NCBI GenBank assembly: GCA_031772625.1
Contig: CM062817.1
Coordinates: forward strand, 951,908,842-951,972,841
Direction of reading: 5' to 3'
Source: Pinus tabuliformis
Lineage: Eukaryota > Streptophyta > Pinopsida > Pinales > Pinaceae
Length of the DNA stretch: 64,000 nt
Shown: one piece after another, positions 47,430-60,813 of the stretch
Position numbering within the stretch: the first letter of the stretch is position 1
Layout of the letters: the number at the start of each line of letters is the position of its first letter
The notes under the pieces: model-generated
Seen by the model: the letters and a program-made list of their open reading frames with translations, nothing else
The model's database searches: none
What the model was told of the DNA's origin: nothing
Made by a program: the position numbers and the translations under genes

Positions 47430-48455
47430 CAGATTACCTCTAAGATGGCTATCACCATTTGTAGCCAAAACCTCAAAAACTCTATTATCAATAGTCAAAA
47501 CGCTGACATCAAACATGCCACCGCCAAGATAAAAAAAAACAATAATTTTGTCTCCACCCTTCTTGTCCATGCCATAAGATATCACTGCAGCTGTGGGTTC
47601 GTTGATAATACGAGCTACATTCAAGCCAGCAATAACACTGACATCCTTCGTTGCTTGGCGTTGTGCATCAATAAAATATCCTGCGCAAGCCCACAAGTTG
47701 ACAGTGACAACGCAGTCAACAATTGGTTACCCACAACCTCATTAAAAAAAAGGTTAAAAAGAAAGCATACTAGGGACAGTCACCATAGCATCCTTTATAG
47801 TCTTGCCAAGGAATGCTTTTGCAGTCTCCTTCCTCTTAGTCAAAATTATAGCACTGATTTCCTTAGGGCTAAATTCCTTTTGTCTCTCCATCTCATACCT
47901 GAACTTGAATATAAGATTTCCCATCTTTGTTCACAATCTTGTATGGTACTAGTGCAGTGACCACATCATCCTTTATAGTCTTGCCAAGGAATGCTTCTGC
48001 AATCTCCTTCATCTTAGTCAAAATCATAGAACTGATTTCCTCAGGGCTAAATACCTTTGTCTCTCCATATCGTACCTGAACTTGAATATAAGGTTTCCCA
48101 TCTTTGTTCACAATCTTGTATGGTACCAGTTTCATATCCCTCTAAACTTCTTTGCCTTCAAACCTATATAAAACAAATGTTTTCATTTAATTGTGCTCAT
48201 CAAGTAAAAGTTTGAAATAATTTTCTTGAAGTTTGGACAGGGCAGAAATCAAATCCTTATCTGACCCCAACTAGAATGTTGCTCGACCCCTAACTTAACA
48301 TGCCAATTTCATGATTGGCATCCTTGTGGGTTCAATATCAAGGCAAGAATTGGACTTGCAATAAATATAATTGTCTAATGAATGGGAAAATCAGAGATCA
48401 GAGTACTTACTTTCTCCCAATGAGTCTCTTGACATCAAAGATGGTTTGTTCGGCA
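47430..48455 (-). pseudogene. BiP (ER Hsp70) pseudogene fragment with internal exon duplication
   Basis: BiP is the ATP-driven Hsp70 chaperone of the ER lumen. Only part of the ATPase domain remains, on the minus strand. A short exon (about 48455-48411) reads EQTIFDVKRLIGRK and ends at a perfect GTAAGT donor. The next exon (48163-47773) reads FEGKEV, an in-frame [23 protein letters not shown], then [21 protein letters not shown] tandem copy of about 177 bp (from [16 protein letters not shown]) follows, with a stop and a frameshift. An intron of about 86 bp (GTATGC...GCGCAG) leads to an exon with [49 protein letters not shown] and [13 protein letters not shown], closing at a GTAATC donor. [13 protein letters not shown] is BiP-type, unlike cytosolic Hsp70. 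Retained introns show it came by DNA-level duplication and not from an mRNA copy. Confidence 0.9.
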
Positions 48456-48489
48456 TCGCTCAAAACAAAGAAGCAGAATTTAAACCAAA

Positions 48490-49026
48490 ATGAGGGGAAA
48501 GAAAACAGGATCTGCGACTCAGAAATTGCAATGAGCTCCTTGCTGAGCCACTTCTGGTTCGAAGGCAGCGTAAGCAATCTGACACACTGTTGGAGATCCC
48601 TGGTATCCTTGTGCATACTCTTGGTAGCGTTCTTCCTGGCCAGCGCAAATACGACAGCATCCATACCATCCTCATTCACATAAACCTCAATATTTACCTC
48701 ATCCCTACAAGGCACTATAGAATTATACATCCTCGAGATCAAATCATGCCTGCTCTAAAGCTCCATGGTCGCCAACAAGCCCTGGCAATATCGGCGCCCA
48801 CTGGCATAAAACTTGAAGACATTCTGTCCTTCTTTCAGCAGCAAGGGAGTATCGTTTCCATCCCCGGTACCTAATAAACTAAAATTTTTCTCAAAGACCC
48901 CGTCCTTCGTTGCAAATTACGTTGCCCAGGCTAAGGTGATTTGCTCGTTTTGCCGTCGGCCCACGAAGTCACGAAGTAATGGACAACAAAGGCGATCAGG
49001 AAAGTGACACAAAGGAACTCTATGTA
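48490..49026 (-). pseudogene. CCDC47/DUF1682-like pseudogene fragment, copy 1
   Basis: CCDC47 (DUF1682) proteins are ER membrane proteins; the animal member belongs to the PAT complex that helps insert multipass membrane proteins at the translocon. On the minus strand the text runs YIEFLCVTFLIAFVVHYF (a membrane segment), NEQITLAWAT, FATKDGVFEKNFSLLGTGDG, NDTPLLLKEGQNVFKFYASG, RRYCQGLLATMEL, SRHDLISRMYNSIVPCRDEV, NIEVYVNEDGMDAVVFALAR. It has in-frame stops after AWAT and after TMEL, and a frameshift before NEQ. The end (ISESQ, then ILFSFPSF) runs straight into the BiP segment in an open frame (48742-48407), making a chimera. Copy 2 is at 52941-53278. Confidence 0.8.
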
Positions 49027-49428
49027 GTAACACTGAGGGCCTTCAAGGGATCATAGTTTTTGTGTAATAGGGCCAGGTTCAATGCACCGCATAACTCGGA
49101 GGTGAAAAGAAGGCAACTCAACCGATATTTGGAAAAAGCATTCGAAGTATAGTGCATGCTTGCCAGATGACACTTCAAATCAACGGTTGAAAGTGTCTCA
49201 CTTGATCGAACAACGCAGAGTAAAAATGTTGACAATTGTTGATGCATAAAAAGACTTATCGGCTAAATAAACTAATAATAAATCTAAACTACACTAATAA
49301 GTTTGATAAATCTGTATAGCTTTCGAGATAATCCTCAGCTCTTATAATCTATGCGATGGTTTCAAGTCAAATTAAAGTAGTAAATAATTTTTGTGTACTA
49401 CCCTCTTTCCCTGAACGTTCTTTCCATT
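49027..49428. other. Spacer without recognisable gene
   Basis: About 400 bp of AT-rich DNA upstream (minus sense) of the CCDC47-like fragment. I cannot find an earlier exon of that gene in it. Confidence 0.5.
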
Positions 49429-49614
49429 AGGCAAGGGCTAACCAGCTTGCCATAGGGCATTAAATGCCCAGGTATATGCATGCTCTATAACAAAATAACA
49501 CACAGTCCTTGGTGGCTACATAAATTAAAAGTAAAGACTGGGTGTTATTTTGTTATAGAGCATGCATATGCCTGGGCATTTAATGCCCTATGGCAGGCTG
49601 GTTAGCCCTTGCCT
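49429..49614. mobile_element. Foldback element or young hairpin locus, 186 bp
   Basis: Two 79-base arms (49429-49507 and 49536-49614) are inverted copies with only three mismatches, around a 28-base loop. The outer ends read AGGCAAGGGCTAACCAGC and its complement. The transcript would form a long, almost perfect hairpin. No clear target duplication: the flanks are CTTTCCATT and TATGAAGTA. It fits a MITE or foldback transposon; a young MIRNA-like or siRNA hairpin is the alternative. Confidence 0.75.
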
Positions 49615-49949
49615 TATGAAGTACCCTGAAACCACCTCTTCCCATGTACATCTGGGTACACATTGCCTTTTGGTTTGGCTAAGTACACCCAACGCTTTTG
49701 CTGGTAGGACGTCGCGCACCCCTACCTATTTATCCGTAGTCCTTATTGTTTAGCGCTACTCCAGGGCCCCCCTATTTTGTGTAGGTCATTGTTTTGTCGA
49801 AAATATCCCTCCCTCCAACCTACGTGATACTCTTAAAGGTATCGGATGTCTTAAGTATATTCTGACATATTTCACAAATTTCTGAAGACCGTGTCATGTA
49901 AAAAGTTGTACAATTGCCAGCAATATAGAGTACAAAAAAGGAGCTATTC
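49615..49949. other. Spacer next to the foldback element
   Basis: GC content is a little higher than nearby. It has C runs (CCAGGGCCCCCC) but no gene or repeat that I recognise. Confidence 0.5.
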
Positions 49950-52720
<2,771 letters not shown>

Positions 52721-52940
52721 CCAAGTTATAGGGCTCACGAAAATTCCCTGCCTAACAACATTTTTCCATAAGTTGCGGGTCTCGAGGAAATTCTCTGTCT
52801 AACATTTCCGTTTCTCCTATGTGGACTAACCTATTGGATAGATCCAAAAATAAGTAACGATAATACAAATCTTCGTTTACCACATCAATGGGAATTGGGC
52901 GGATTTAAACTCCTATATTATTAGGATAAATATACAAATA

Positions 52941-53278
52941 AATGAGGGGAAAGAAAATAGGATCTGCGACTCAGCAACTGCAACGAGCTCCTCGCTGAGC
53001 CACTTCCAATTCGAACGCGGCGTAAGCAAGCTGGCATACTGTTGGAGATCCCTAGTATCCTTGTGCATATTCTTGGCAGCCTTCTTGCTGAGGAGCGCAA
53101 ATACGACAGCATCCATACCATCCTCATTCATATAAACCTCGATATTGACCTCATCCTTACAAGGCACTATAGAATTATACATCCTCAAGATCACATCATG
53201 CCTGCTCTGAAGCTCCATGGTCGCCAACAAGCCCTGGCAATATCGGCTCCCGCTAGCATAAAACGTGAAGACATTCTG
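52941..53278 (-). pseudogene. CCDC47/DUF1682-like pseudogene fragment, copy 2
   Basis: On the minus strand: QNVFTFYASGSRYCQGLLAT, MELQSRHDVILRMYNSIVPC, KDEVNIEVYMNEDGMDAVVF, ALLSKKAAKNMHKDTRDLQQ, WLSEELVAVAESQ. This segment has no internal stop, unlike copy 1, but it covers only the middle of the family's domain. The open frame extends upstream to 53350 through unrelated residues (MTEHILPSMGFDGPVAKAWS). Similarity to copy 1 ends at the same word on one side (CCCCTCATTT, near 52941 and 48490). No exons for the signal or membrane part lie beside it, so it is a fragment. Confidence 0.75.
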
Positions 53279-53518
53279 TCTCGAGATCGAGCTCCAGGCC
53301 TTCGCAACAGGGCCATCAAACCCCATGGATGGGAGAATATGTTCTGTCAAGTGAATGACAGTGCATTGAAGGAGTTTACAGGTAGAGCGTTTTCTTTGAA
53401 TAATAAAGAACCAGGCTCCAAATTACAGTGGCAATGAAGGGCAACTGCAATTGTATGTATGTATAGGGTTAAATCAATAGGAGGTTGTCAATGATAGATG
53501 TAGTATGCGGTTCGTTGA

Positions 53519-53951
53519 GTGGATCTGAAAGTCCACCATCCAGCCAAAAAGAAAAACAAATATTTTATTTAACAAAAAAAATAGCGCAAACTCTGAGTTA
53601 CAGACCTATATTCATAAGTATCATCAGTGTATTTATCTGAGTACTGAATTTGAGGCATCCTGGTCGAGCGAAGGACCAGCGCGCAATCAGTGTATTTATC
53701 TGAGTACTGAATTTGAGGCATCCTAGTCGAGCCAAGGACCAGCGCGCAAGGGCAGAAGGAAGGAATACAACCAGGAGAATGACAAGAAAACTGCTTTTGA
53801 TCGTTCGGCTTCCCACGATCTTCGGCTTCCCACTATCAACGATCAAACTTTGTTCGATCGTCTAAGACCACAAATCAACGGTTAACAATAGGACACGGTG
53901 TCAGCTGGGTCAATTCATTCCAAAGGGAAACGCCTTACGGCGTAATTAAAA
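53519..53951 (+). repeat. Duplicated block, copy 1 (about 430 bp)
   Basis: Starts TGGATCTGAAAGTCCACC and ends GAAACGCCTTACGGCGTAAT. It matches 55330-55743 closely. It also has an internal tandem repeat of about 63 bp (GTGTATTTATCTGAGTACTG...GGACCAGCGCGCA) in two copies at about 53628-53749. No coding potential. Confidence 0.85.
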
Positions 53952-55329
53952 GATTAACTTCCCTTGTTTTGAACATTGCTACTAATTTTTTTACCGACTA
54001 TAAAAAATTCAATCAACCCGTCTATAAGAAGAAAACATCGTCATTCGAATTGGATTTGTTATGGAATCATCAGATGCAAATGCTAATAAAGTCCCAAGTT
54101 CCGACTGCAACAACTCTCGAGAAACTCGTCCTAGCACTATTACATTTTTCCCTTTTAGTTTTCTTAATAAAAAATTTAAACGCTTTTCAAGAAGGGCAAA
54201 AGGAACTCTATGCAACCGAATCCTGATGAAGATGCTACCTACAGTATTAATATTCACTTTCCGACAAATAGAACAAAAATGATATAAGCTTTAGCATCCG
54301 CTTCTGTTCTGGAAAAACATTAACAAAGACCAGCGTAATAGCATTTCAATCTAACATTTTTCTATGAAACAGTATCTTTATTAGAGGCCATCCGTGAAGC
54401 TACCATTAAAAGTTGTTTGAGGACCAATTTCATGCATAAATCGAGCTTTCATCGATAACAGCCCGATGGAAGTGGCGTTGAAATCAAATGCAATATTATA
54501 AAACTGCAGAATATATGATAGTCACATTCAGTGATAAGCTGTGCCTAAATCGGTAAATTTTGTCCAGCTTCGTCAAATAAAATTTTAAAAATAAATAAAT
54601 ATATAAAATTAAAGAAGGTAAAAATAAATATCCGGCCAGAACCAAACGCACAGAACATATTTCCAAGAAATCTTCCAACCTTTAATTCAAAGATCTTAAG
54701 CGCGTATTTAGATTTTCTCTAAGTAAATGTTTTGAATTCAATTTATTCTGTGTAGTCTTTTCTTCAAAATTAACATTTGCATGTAGGTAAAATAGTCAAA
54801 CAGGTTCAGTTCCTCAAAAGCCTAAATTTTCAAGCATTTTCATCCACTGGAACACAATTCTTCCAGAGTATTTCCAGGAAATTTTCAATATCAAACCTTT
54901 AAACACATGATCGTAATCGTGCATTTAAATTTTCTATAACTAAGTGATTTAAATGCATCTTCTGGTTCATAATATCTTGAACAGGGCATTTGCATGCTGT
55001 TAAAACTGTCAAAGTAAAAGCTTCAACAGCCGAAGCTGCTCGAAAGCCTTCACCTTTGCTCCGACAGGCGCAGCTGCCAGAAAGCCTTCCATTTTACAAG
55101 GACTTTCATCCATTGGAGTGAATTTTCTTCCAGAAATCATAAAACAGAAAATAAAGAAATATTTCCTCATTATGCGGAGTTTTAAACCAGTCAGAAGCAT
55201 ATTGAGAGGTGTAGAGAAGAGTTTTTGGCTAATCGAAAACATATGGAGAGGTGTAAAGAAGATCATACCTGCAGTGTTGTTGGCCTTGCAATGTTTCTGA
55301 GATTGTCTGGCAAGCATTTACAGCTACTC
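53952..55329. other. Unrecognised sequence between the duplicated blocks
   Basis: AT-rich. A frame of 73 codons starts at 54061 (MESSDANANKVPSSDCNN, then a basic stretch FKRFSRRAKG). It has a start-like context but no family match and no continuation, so I do not call it a gene. From about 54655 to 55145 there are roughly three diverged copies of a 200-bp unit (landmarks TTTCATCCA.TGGA, AATTCTTCCAGA, AGATTTTCTCTAAGTAA/AAATTTTCTATAACTAA, CATTTGCATG). Confidence 0.5.
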
Positions 55330-55743
55330 CTGGATCTGAAAGTCCACCATCCAGCCAAAAAGCAAAACAAATATTTTATTTAACAAAAAAAATAGCGCAA
55401 ACTCTGAGTTACAGACCTATATTCATAAGTATCATCAGTGTATTTATCTGAGTACTGAATTTGAGGCATCCTGGTCGAGCGAAGGACCAGCGCGCAATCA
55501 GGTGTATTTATCTGAGTACTGAATTTGAGGACCAGCGCGCAAGGGCAGAAGGAAGGAATACAACCAGGAGAATGACAAGAAAACTGCTTTTGATCGTTCA
55601 GCTTCCCACGATCTTTGGCTTCCCACGATCAACGATCAAATTTTGTTCAATCGTCTAACACCACAAATCAACGGTTAACAATAGGACACGGTGTCAGCTA
55701 GGTCAATTCATTCCAAAGGGAAACGCCTTACGGCGTAATTAAA
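55330..55743 (+). repeat. Duplicated block, copy 2 (about 410 bp)
   Basis: Near-identical to 53519-53951 apart from a shorter internal repeat and scattered changes. It ends GAAACGCCTTACGGCGTAATT followed by an A run. The pair is in direct orientation 1.4 kb apart. The ends are not TG...CA and I see no primer-binding site, so a small LTR element is unlikely. Confidence 0.85.
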
Positions 55744-56639
55744 AAAAAAAGCAAATAGAAGAAAACAAAGTTTTAGACAAAATAATAAATCAATATACAA
55801 GTATGCAAAATATAATTAATACTAACATAATCAATCATTGTAGTAGCTCATTATGTTAACATGAGTTTCTTTGAATTCTCTTAAGCACTTGTAAAGTGGA
55901 AATTTCTACCATTTATAAGGTGGAAATTAGTTGGATTAGTTCAACCATTCATTATGTGGAAGTTTGCTTTACCAAAATAAATTTTGTTATTAAATTTATT
56001 GGATGTATCAAAGTATCAACTTTAATTAAAATTAGTTTAGTGTTGTTTAATTTGAATAGCTTTACAAAGAATCACTTCTAATTATTATAAAATTGCTCTT
56101 TTTATTTTAGCATATGAATCCTACCAAACTGTATTATTCAATTTATAAAACCAAATATAGCAAAAACTATAACATAATAAATATTTTGTGAGATCTATAT
56201 CTTTTGTATATTTGCATAATTATTGTTATAAGATTGTGACTTGTTTGCAATATTCATCATCTTTGGGGATAAAGTTTTATGTTATAGGCCAACTATTACT
56301 ATCATTTCAAAGATGGGGTTTGCATTTTCACCAAAAGAAACTTGAATTGCAATTATTGCTTTCCATAAATTTTATATTCTTCTTTGTTTTTCCTTCATTT
56401 CATTAGACTTAGAATTAATGGAGAAATGTAGATTTTTCTAGAGTATACTATTTTTAGATTTTTGTCGTCATTGTGGCTTCTCAGTCAAGTTGTGGGATTT
56501 ATTTAGGATGCAGATCCTATTTATGAGGAAGTTTTTCCAGCTCATTAACGGACTTGCAATTCCATAAATGTATGAGATCTATTGCTGATGAATATCACTG
56601 TTGAATGCAGAAACTCTCTAGGTTGAGTTTGTCTCACCT
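55744..56639. other. AT-rich spacer
   Basis: T-rich sequence with no gene or repeat that I can name. The last 150 bp may be the end of an old LTR, given the primer-binding-like site that follows. Confidence 0.5.
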
Positions 56640-57954
56640 GAAGTTGCACATTTCTTTCATGTTTTGACCCTCCTTAATTTTGAGTTGGTATCAAAGAAAG
56701 GCTTGTGCTAGGGTTGGGTTTGTGATAGAGGTGTAAATGTTTGGAAAATTGATTAGGCATTGTTGTCCTTGAAGGATTTCGCTGATCTAATATGTTGAAG
56801 TTGAGATCAGTGGCACAGGAGAGTCGAATATGGAGCAGAGAGTCGTGTCACAACATTGATCCTGTGATTGTAGTCCAACGAGATTATCATTTATGCATGA
56901 GGGACATTCTTGTATCCATGATCAGAAGAGAAAGCCACTAACTAGTTTGATTTGGAACCCCATAGATCTATTGGTAAACCCTAGTAGTCGAGTGTGGAGA
57001 GTAGGGAACTTGGTTTGAACAGCTGAGCGATGGCGATTGAGTTGAGTATCAGAGCCATTATGGCTATTGTAGGTTCAATCCAATGTGTTATGTGGAAAAG
57101 CTAGAAGTCATGCCTTGTGGACAAATTTTTTAAATTTGCTTGCTGAGAGTCGATCTACATGGAGAGAAAGCATCATTGAACCAACCATCCTACTTTGTGG
57201 ACCATTGTGCTATGTGCAAGAGCTTATAGGATTGATGTCTAGAAATCGAGACCTGTAATTGAAAGTGGATTGTCTTAGTGTGAGCATTGTGGGAATTTGT
57301 GTAGAATTAGCACCAACATTCTAGTACAGACAGGGTCGAACGAGGACTGGTGGGGTGAGAGAGGCAGCTAGGAGATGCCACTAAGACAAGGCCGGGAGGA
57401 AATATGTTGCATGTAGCTAGTGTGAAGCTAAGAAAAGTGGGTTGAGAAGTGGATTTCTTGCTCAATCCTACGAGTTCAACATTCTTGTTGGAGCCTATGA
57501 GTTCAACATTCTTGCTGGAGCCTATGAGTTCAACATGGAGAGCGAGGGTAGTTGACTGGTGAAATGTGGGCGATTTTCTTTATTCAGTGAGTGTAGATAG
57601 CTCAATTGGGAAGTCGATATGTGATTTGGAGCAGTGTGAGTTTCCAGGAAGGTCATATACGATCTCCTCAACTCATGTGTAATTTTAGCCATGTGTCATG
57701 GTGTTAGAGAGTGATATTGACATCACGAGCCTGTAGGAGCCTGCAGTTTAGCTCTCTAGATCTGTCAAGGCCCTAACGTAATTAATGAAATGTGATTGCA
57801 AGGATATTTGGAGAGGCATCGCTGGGACATGGTGTGGTCCCTATTGCTTCGATAGAGTGGTTTGTGAAGGATCAGTGACATGTTGAGGATACACCTTACT
57901 GTAGTCATATTGGAAGGTTCATTGTGACAAAGAGTGAAACAGAAAAGTGGAGCA
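56640..57954 (+). mobile_element. Possible LTR retroelement leader remnant
   Basis: TTGAGTTGGTATCAAAG near 56680-56696 resembles the initiator-Met primer-binding site TTGGTATCAGAG. The downstream 1.2 kb is GC-richer than its surroundings but shows no gag or pol. A 30-bp tandem repeat (CCTATGAGTTCAACATTCTTG unit) lies at about 57477-57537. It ends where the minus-strand copia LTR begins. Confidence 0.3.
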
Positions 57955-58589
57955 TAGATTTCTCTTCTCAATATTTTGAATGAATAAATAGATTACATTG
58001 AAAACATCAATATAAATGACATAAGTAAAAATCGACACCTATGGAGTAGAACTCAAGTAAAACTAAACTGTCTATGACACCGAGCAAACAATATAATCAA
58101 ATGTGCTGACGCCTAACTAGAAACTAACCGATAGTGAGATTAATATCTCAACATCCCCTACTAACCTCAAATGTTACATGTAGTGACACTTACAGTGCCT
58201 AGTTGTTCTCTTTAAAATTCACATACATTCTTTCCCAATGGCTTTGTGAAAATATATACTAGTTGATCTTTGGAAACACAAAAAGAAAGTATTATGTCAC
58301 CATCATTTCCAAGCTTATAGATGAAATGAAAACGATTGTCAATGTGCTTGCTATTCTTGTGGAAAACATGATTTTATGATATAGAAATAGTTGAACTATT
58401 ATCGTAGTAGATTGCAGTTGGCTCCTTCTAAATATTTGAAATATCTTTCAATAATAGTCTCAACCACACAGCTTGACAAGTTGTTGAATTTGATTCCACA
58501 TAGTCTTCCTCTAAAAAATATATGGAAATGATTGACTGTTTCTTGGATACCCATGAAATTAGATTGGTTCCAAGATGAAAACCATACCC

Positions 58590-59540
58590 TTAGGTGCTTT
58601 TGCGATCATCTAAACTCCCTACATAATCGTTTTCTATATAACCTGAAAGTGAACAATTTTTAGAATATGTATAGAACAAACCATAGTGTATTCTCCTTGT
58701 AATATACCTTAAGATCCTTTCTGCAATATTCCAATGATAAATCCTATGTGAATGTAGAAACTTGGAGACAAAACTTGCTGCAAACATAATATCAGGTCTA
58801 ATTGAAGTGAGATATAACAAGCTACCAACTATACCTTTATACAATGTGGAATCAACTGGTGGTGCTACATCTTCCTTCTTCAGTTTTGTGCCTTAAGCAA
58901 TTGGTGTATCTACAGGTTTGCAATTGATCATTTTTCACTTTTTGATAATATCAATGACATATTTTTTCTCACCAACAAAAATTCCATTAGCAAATTAGTG
59001 AATTTCAATGCTTAAGAAGTATTTCATGACACCTAGATCTGTCATATCAATCTCTGTTTTCATTGCTGCTTTGAAATCTTCTAACATCATATTTCTTGTA
59101 TAAAAAATATCGTCTACATAAAGGCATACAATAAGAATTTTACCTTCACCCATTTTGGTATACAAAATTGGCTAATGATGTCTTCCGTACAAACCACTTT
59201 TGATGAGACAGGTGTCAATGTGACTTTACCAAGCTCTTTGATCTTGTTTCAAAACATACAAGGCTTTCTTCAATCTGTATAACTTATGTTGTTGTCCTGG
59301 AACTTCAAAACCATAATGCCACTCTACATAAACTTCTTCCCGGAATATACCATTTAGCAAAGAAGTTTTTACATCGAGCTGATAGAATTTCCATTTATGT
59401 TGAGTTGTTGTCGACAAAATGGTTCTGACAGTGTCTAACCTTGCTACTGGAGCAAAGGTTTCACCATAGTCAACACCAAACCATTGTGATAATCCTTTGG
59501 AAACCAACCTTGCCTTATGTTTCTAAATTTCTCCTTTTGA
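58590..59540 (-). pseudogene. copia RT and RNase H remnant
   Basis: RT text: [65 protein letters not shown], with the preceding [20 protein letters not shown]. The RNase H approach is visible as YKGIVGSLLYLTSIRPDIMF and RILRYITRRIHYGLFY. These are typical copia phrases (compare LYGLKQAPRAW). The region is decayed. Confidence 0.8.
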
Positions 59541-60069
59541 TTCAGCTTGGTCTTGAATAGCGATTTTACACCAATTCTAGTTTTCTCTCTTGGGAGATCA
59601 GCTAATTCCCAAGTCTAGTTCTTCTCTATGGAAACACTTTCTTGGTTCATTGCTTCTACCCAATTCTTTTCTTTAACTTCTTATTCAAAATGAGTTGGTT
59701 GAGATGAAAGAAATTAAAACATATTATGTTGATCAAACTCATGCTCCTGCTCATATATTCCTCTAATGCTTCTTGCTTTCTTATTGTCTTCTGAAGAGGT
59801 TGAATCACTGGTAGATTCATTATTTGAAGATGTACCATTTTTAGAATGGTATGGTTCTTCTTCACCCTGAAATATTGGTGGTTGTAGTGGATAAAAAGAC
59901 TGACTTGAAGCTTCATCAACATGATGAGACCAAGATTTATTTTCAAAATTTTTTACATTTCTGCTTAAAACAAACTTCTTTGTAACTGGATTAAAAAGTC
60001 CGTAGGCCTTTGACTGCTCACTATAGCCTACAAAAATACATCACTCACTCCTATCATCAAGCTTATTTC

Positions 60070-60711
60070 TTAGCTTCTCGGGAACATGCGAAAAAGACGC
60101 TGATCCAAAAATCTAAAGTGAGATACATCTACCATTTTACCATGCCAGGCTTCTTGATGTACTATATCTTGGAGAGTGATTATTGGAGATTTTTTAAGAA
60201 CATACACTATTGTCGAAATTTCTTCAACCCAATAATGGTTTGACAACTTCTTCTCACGAAGCATACATCTGGCCAAGTTCATGATTGACCAATTTTTCCT
60301 TTCTGCTACTTTATTCTGTTGTGGAGTATATATTATTGTGTTATGCATTATGATCCCTTGTTGTGGACAAAATGCTTTGAAGTGATTAGAGTTGTACTCT
60401 CCTCCTTTGTCAGATCTGGGTACTTTCAAATTCTTTCCACTCTGCTTTTTTGCTCCTGCTTTGAATTATTTTAACCTTGAGAATGTATATGATTTGTTTT
60501 TTATAAAATGCGCCCAGGTATTCCTACTGTAATCATCAATTAATGTAAAAAAATAAAGACTATGACAAATAGAGTGTGTTTGCATTAGGCCACATATATC
60601 TGTATGGACAAGCTCTAAAGGCTCTTTTTCTCTAGAGGAAGATGTGGGAAAGTTGTCTCTTTTATGCTTGGAGAGAACACAAATTTCAAAATTACAATCT
60701 TTCTCATTCAT
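60070..60711 (-). pseudogene. copia integrase remnant
   Basis: Text in order: ICVLSKHKRDNFPTSSSREK, LELVHTDICGLMQT (core, first Asp), FFTLIDDYSRNTWAHFIKNK, SDKGGEYNSNHFKAFCPQQG (second Asp), YTPQQNKVAERKNWSIMNLA (Glu), then VDVSHFRF. The DDE core is still readable. The region is decayed. Confidence 0.8.
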
Positions 60712-60813
60712 GGTAGGGAGAACAATGGCGATTGATTATTTCTAAAGCTGACTTAAACTCTTGAATGGTATGTGGCCATATCTAGAATGACATAGCTAAG
60801 ATTCATATATTCT

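Noticed and set aside
47445-47960. A 171-aa plus-strand ORF
   Set aside because: It is antisense to the BiP exons, whose conserved text is on the minus strand.
48315-48874. Plus-strand ORFs over the BiP/CCDC47 region and the similar ORF at 53042-53437
   Set aside because: They are antisense shadows of the CCDC47-like coding sequence and are similar to each other only for that reason.
54061-54282. A 73-aa gene starting MESSDANANK
   Set aside because: No family match, no downstream exon, and an overlapping antisense frame of similar length; not enough to call a gene.
53519-55743. A small LTR (TRIM-like) element bounded by the duplicated blocks
   Set aside because: The blocks do not begin TG and end CA, and there is no primer-binding site, polypurine tract or target duplication.
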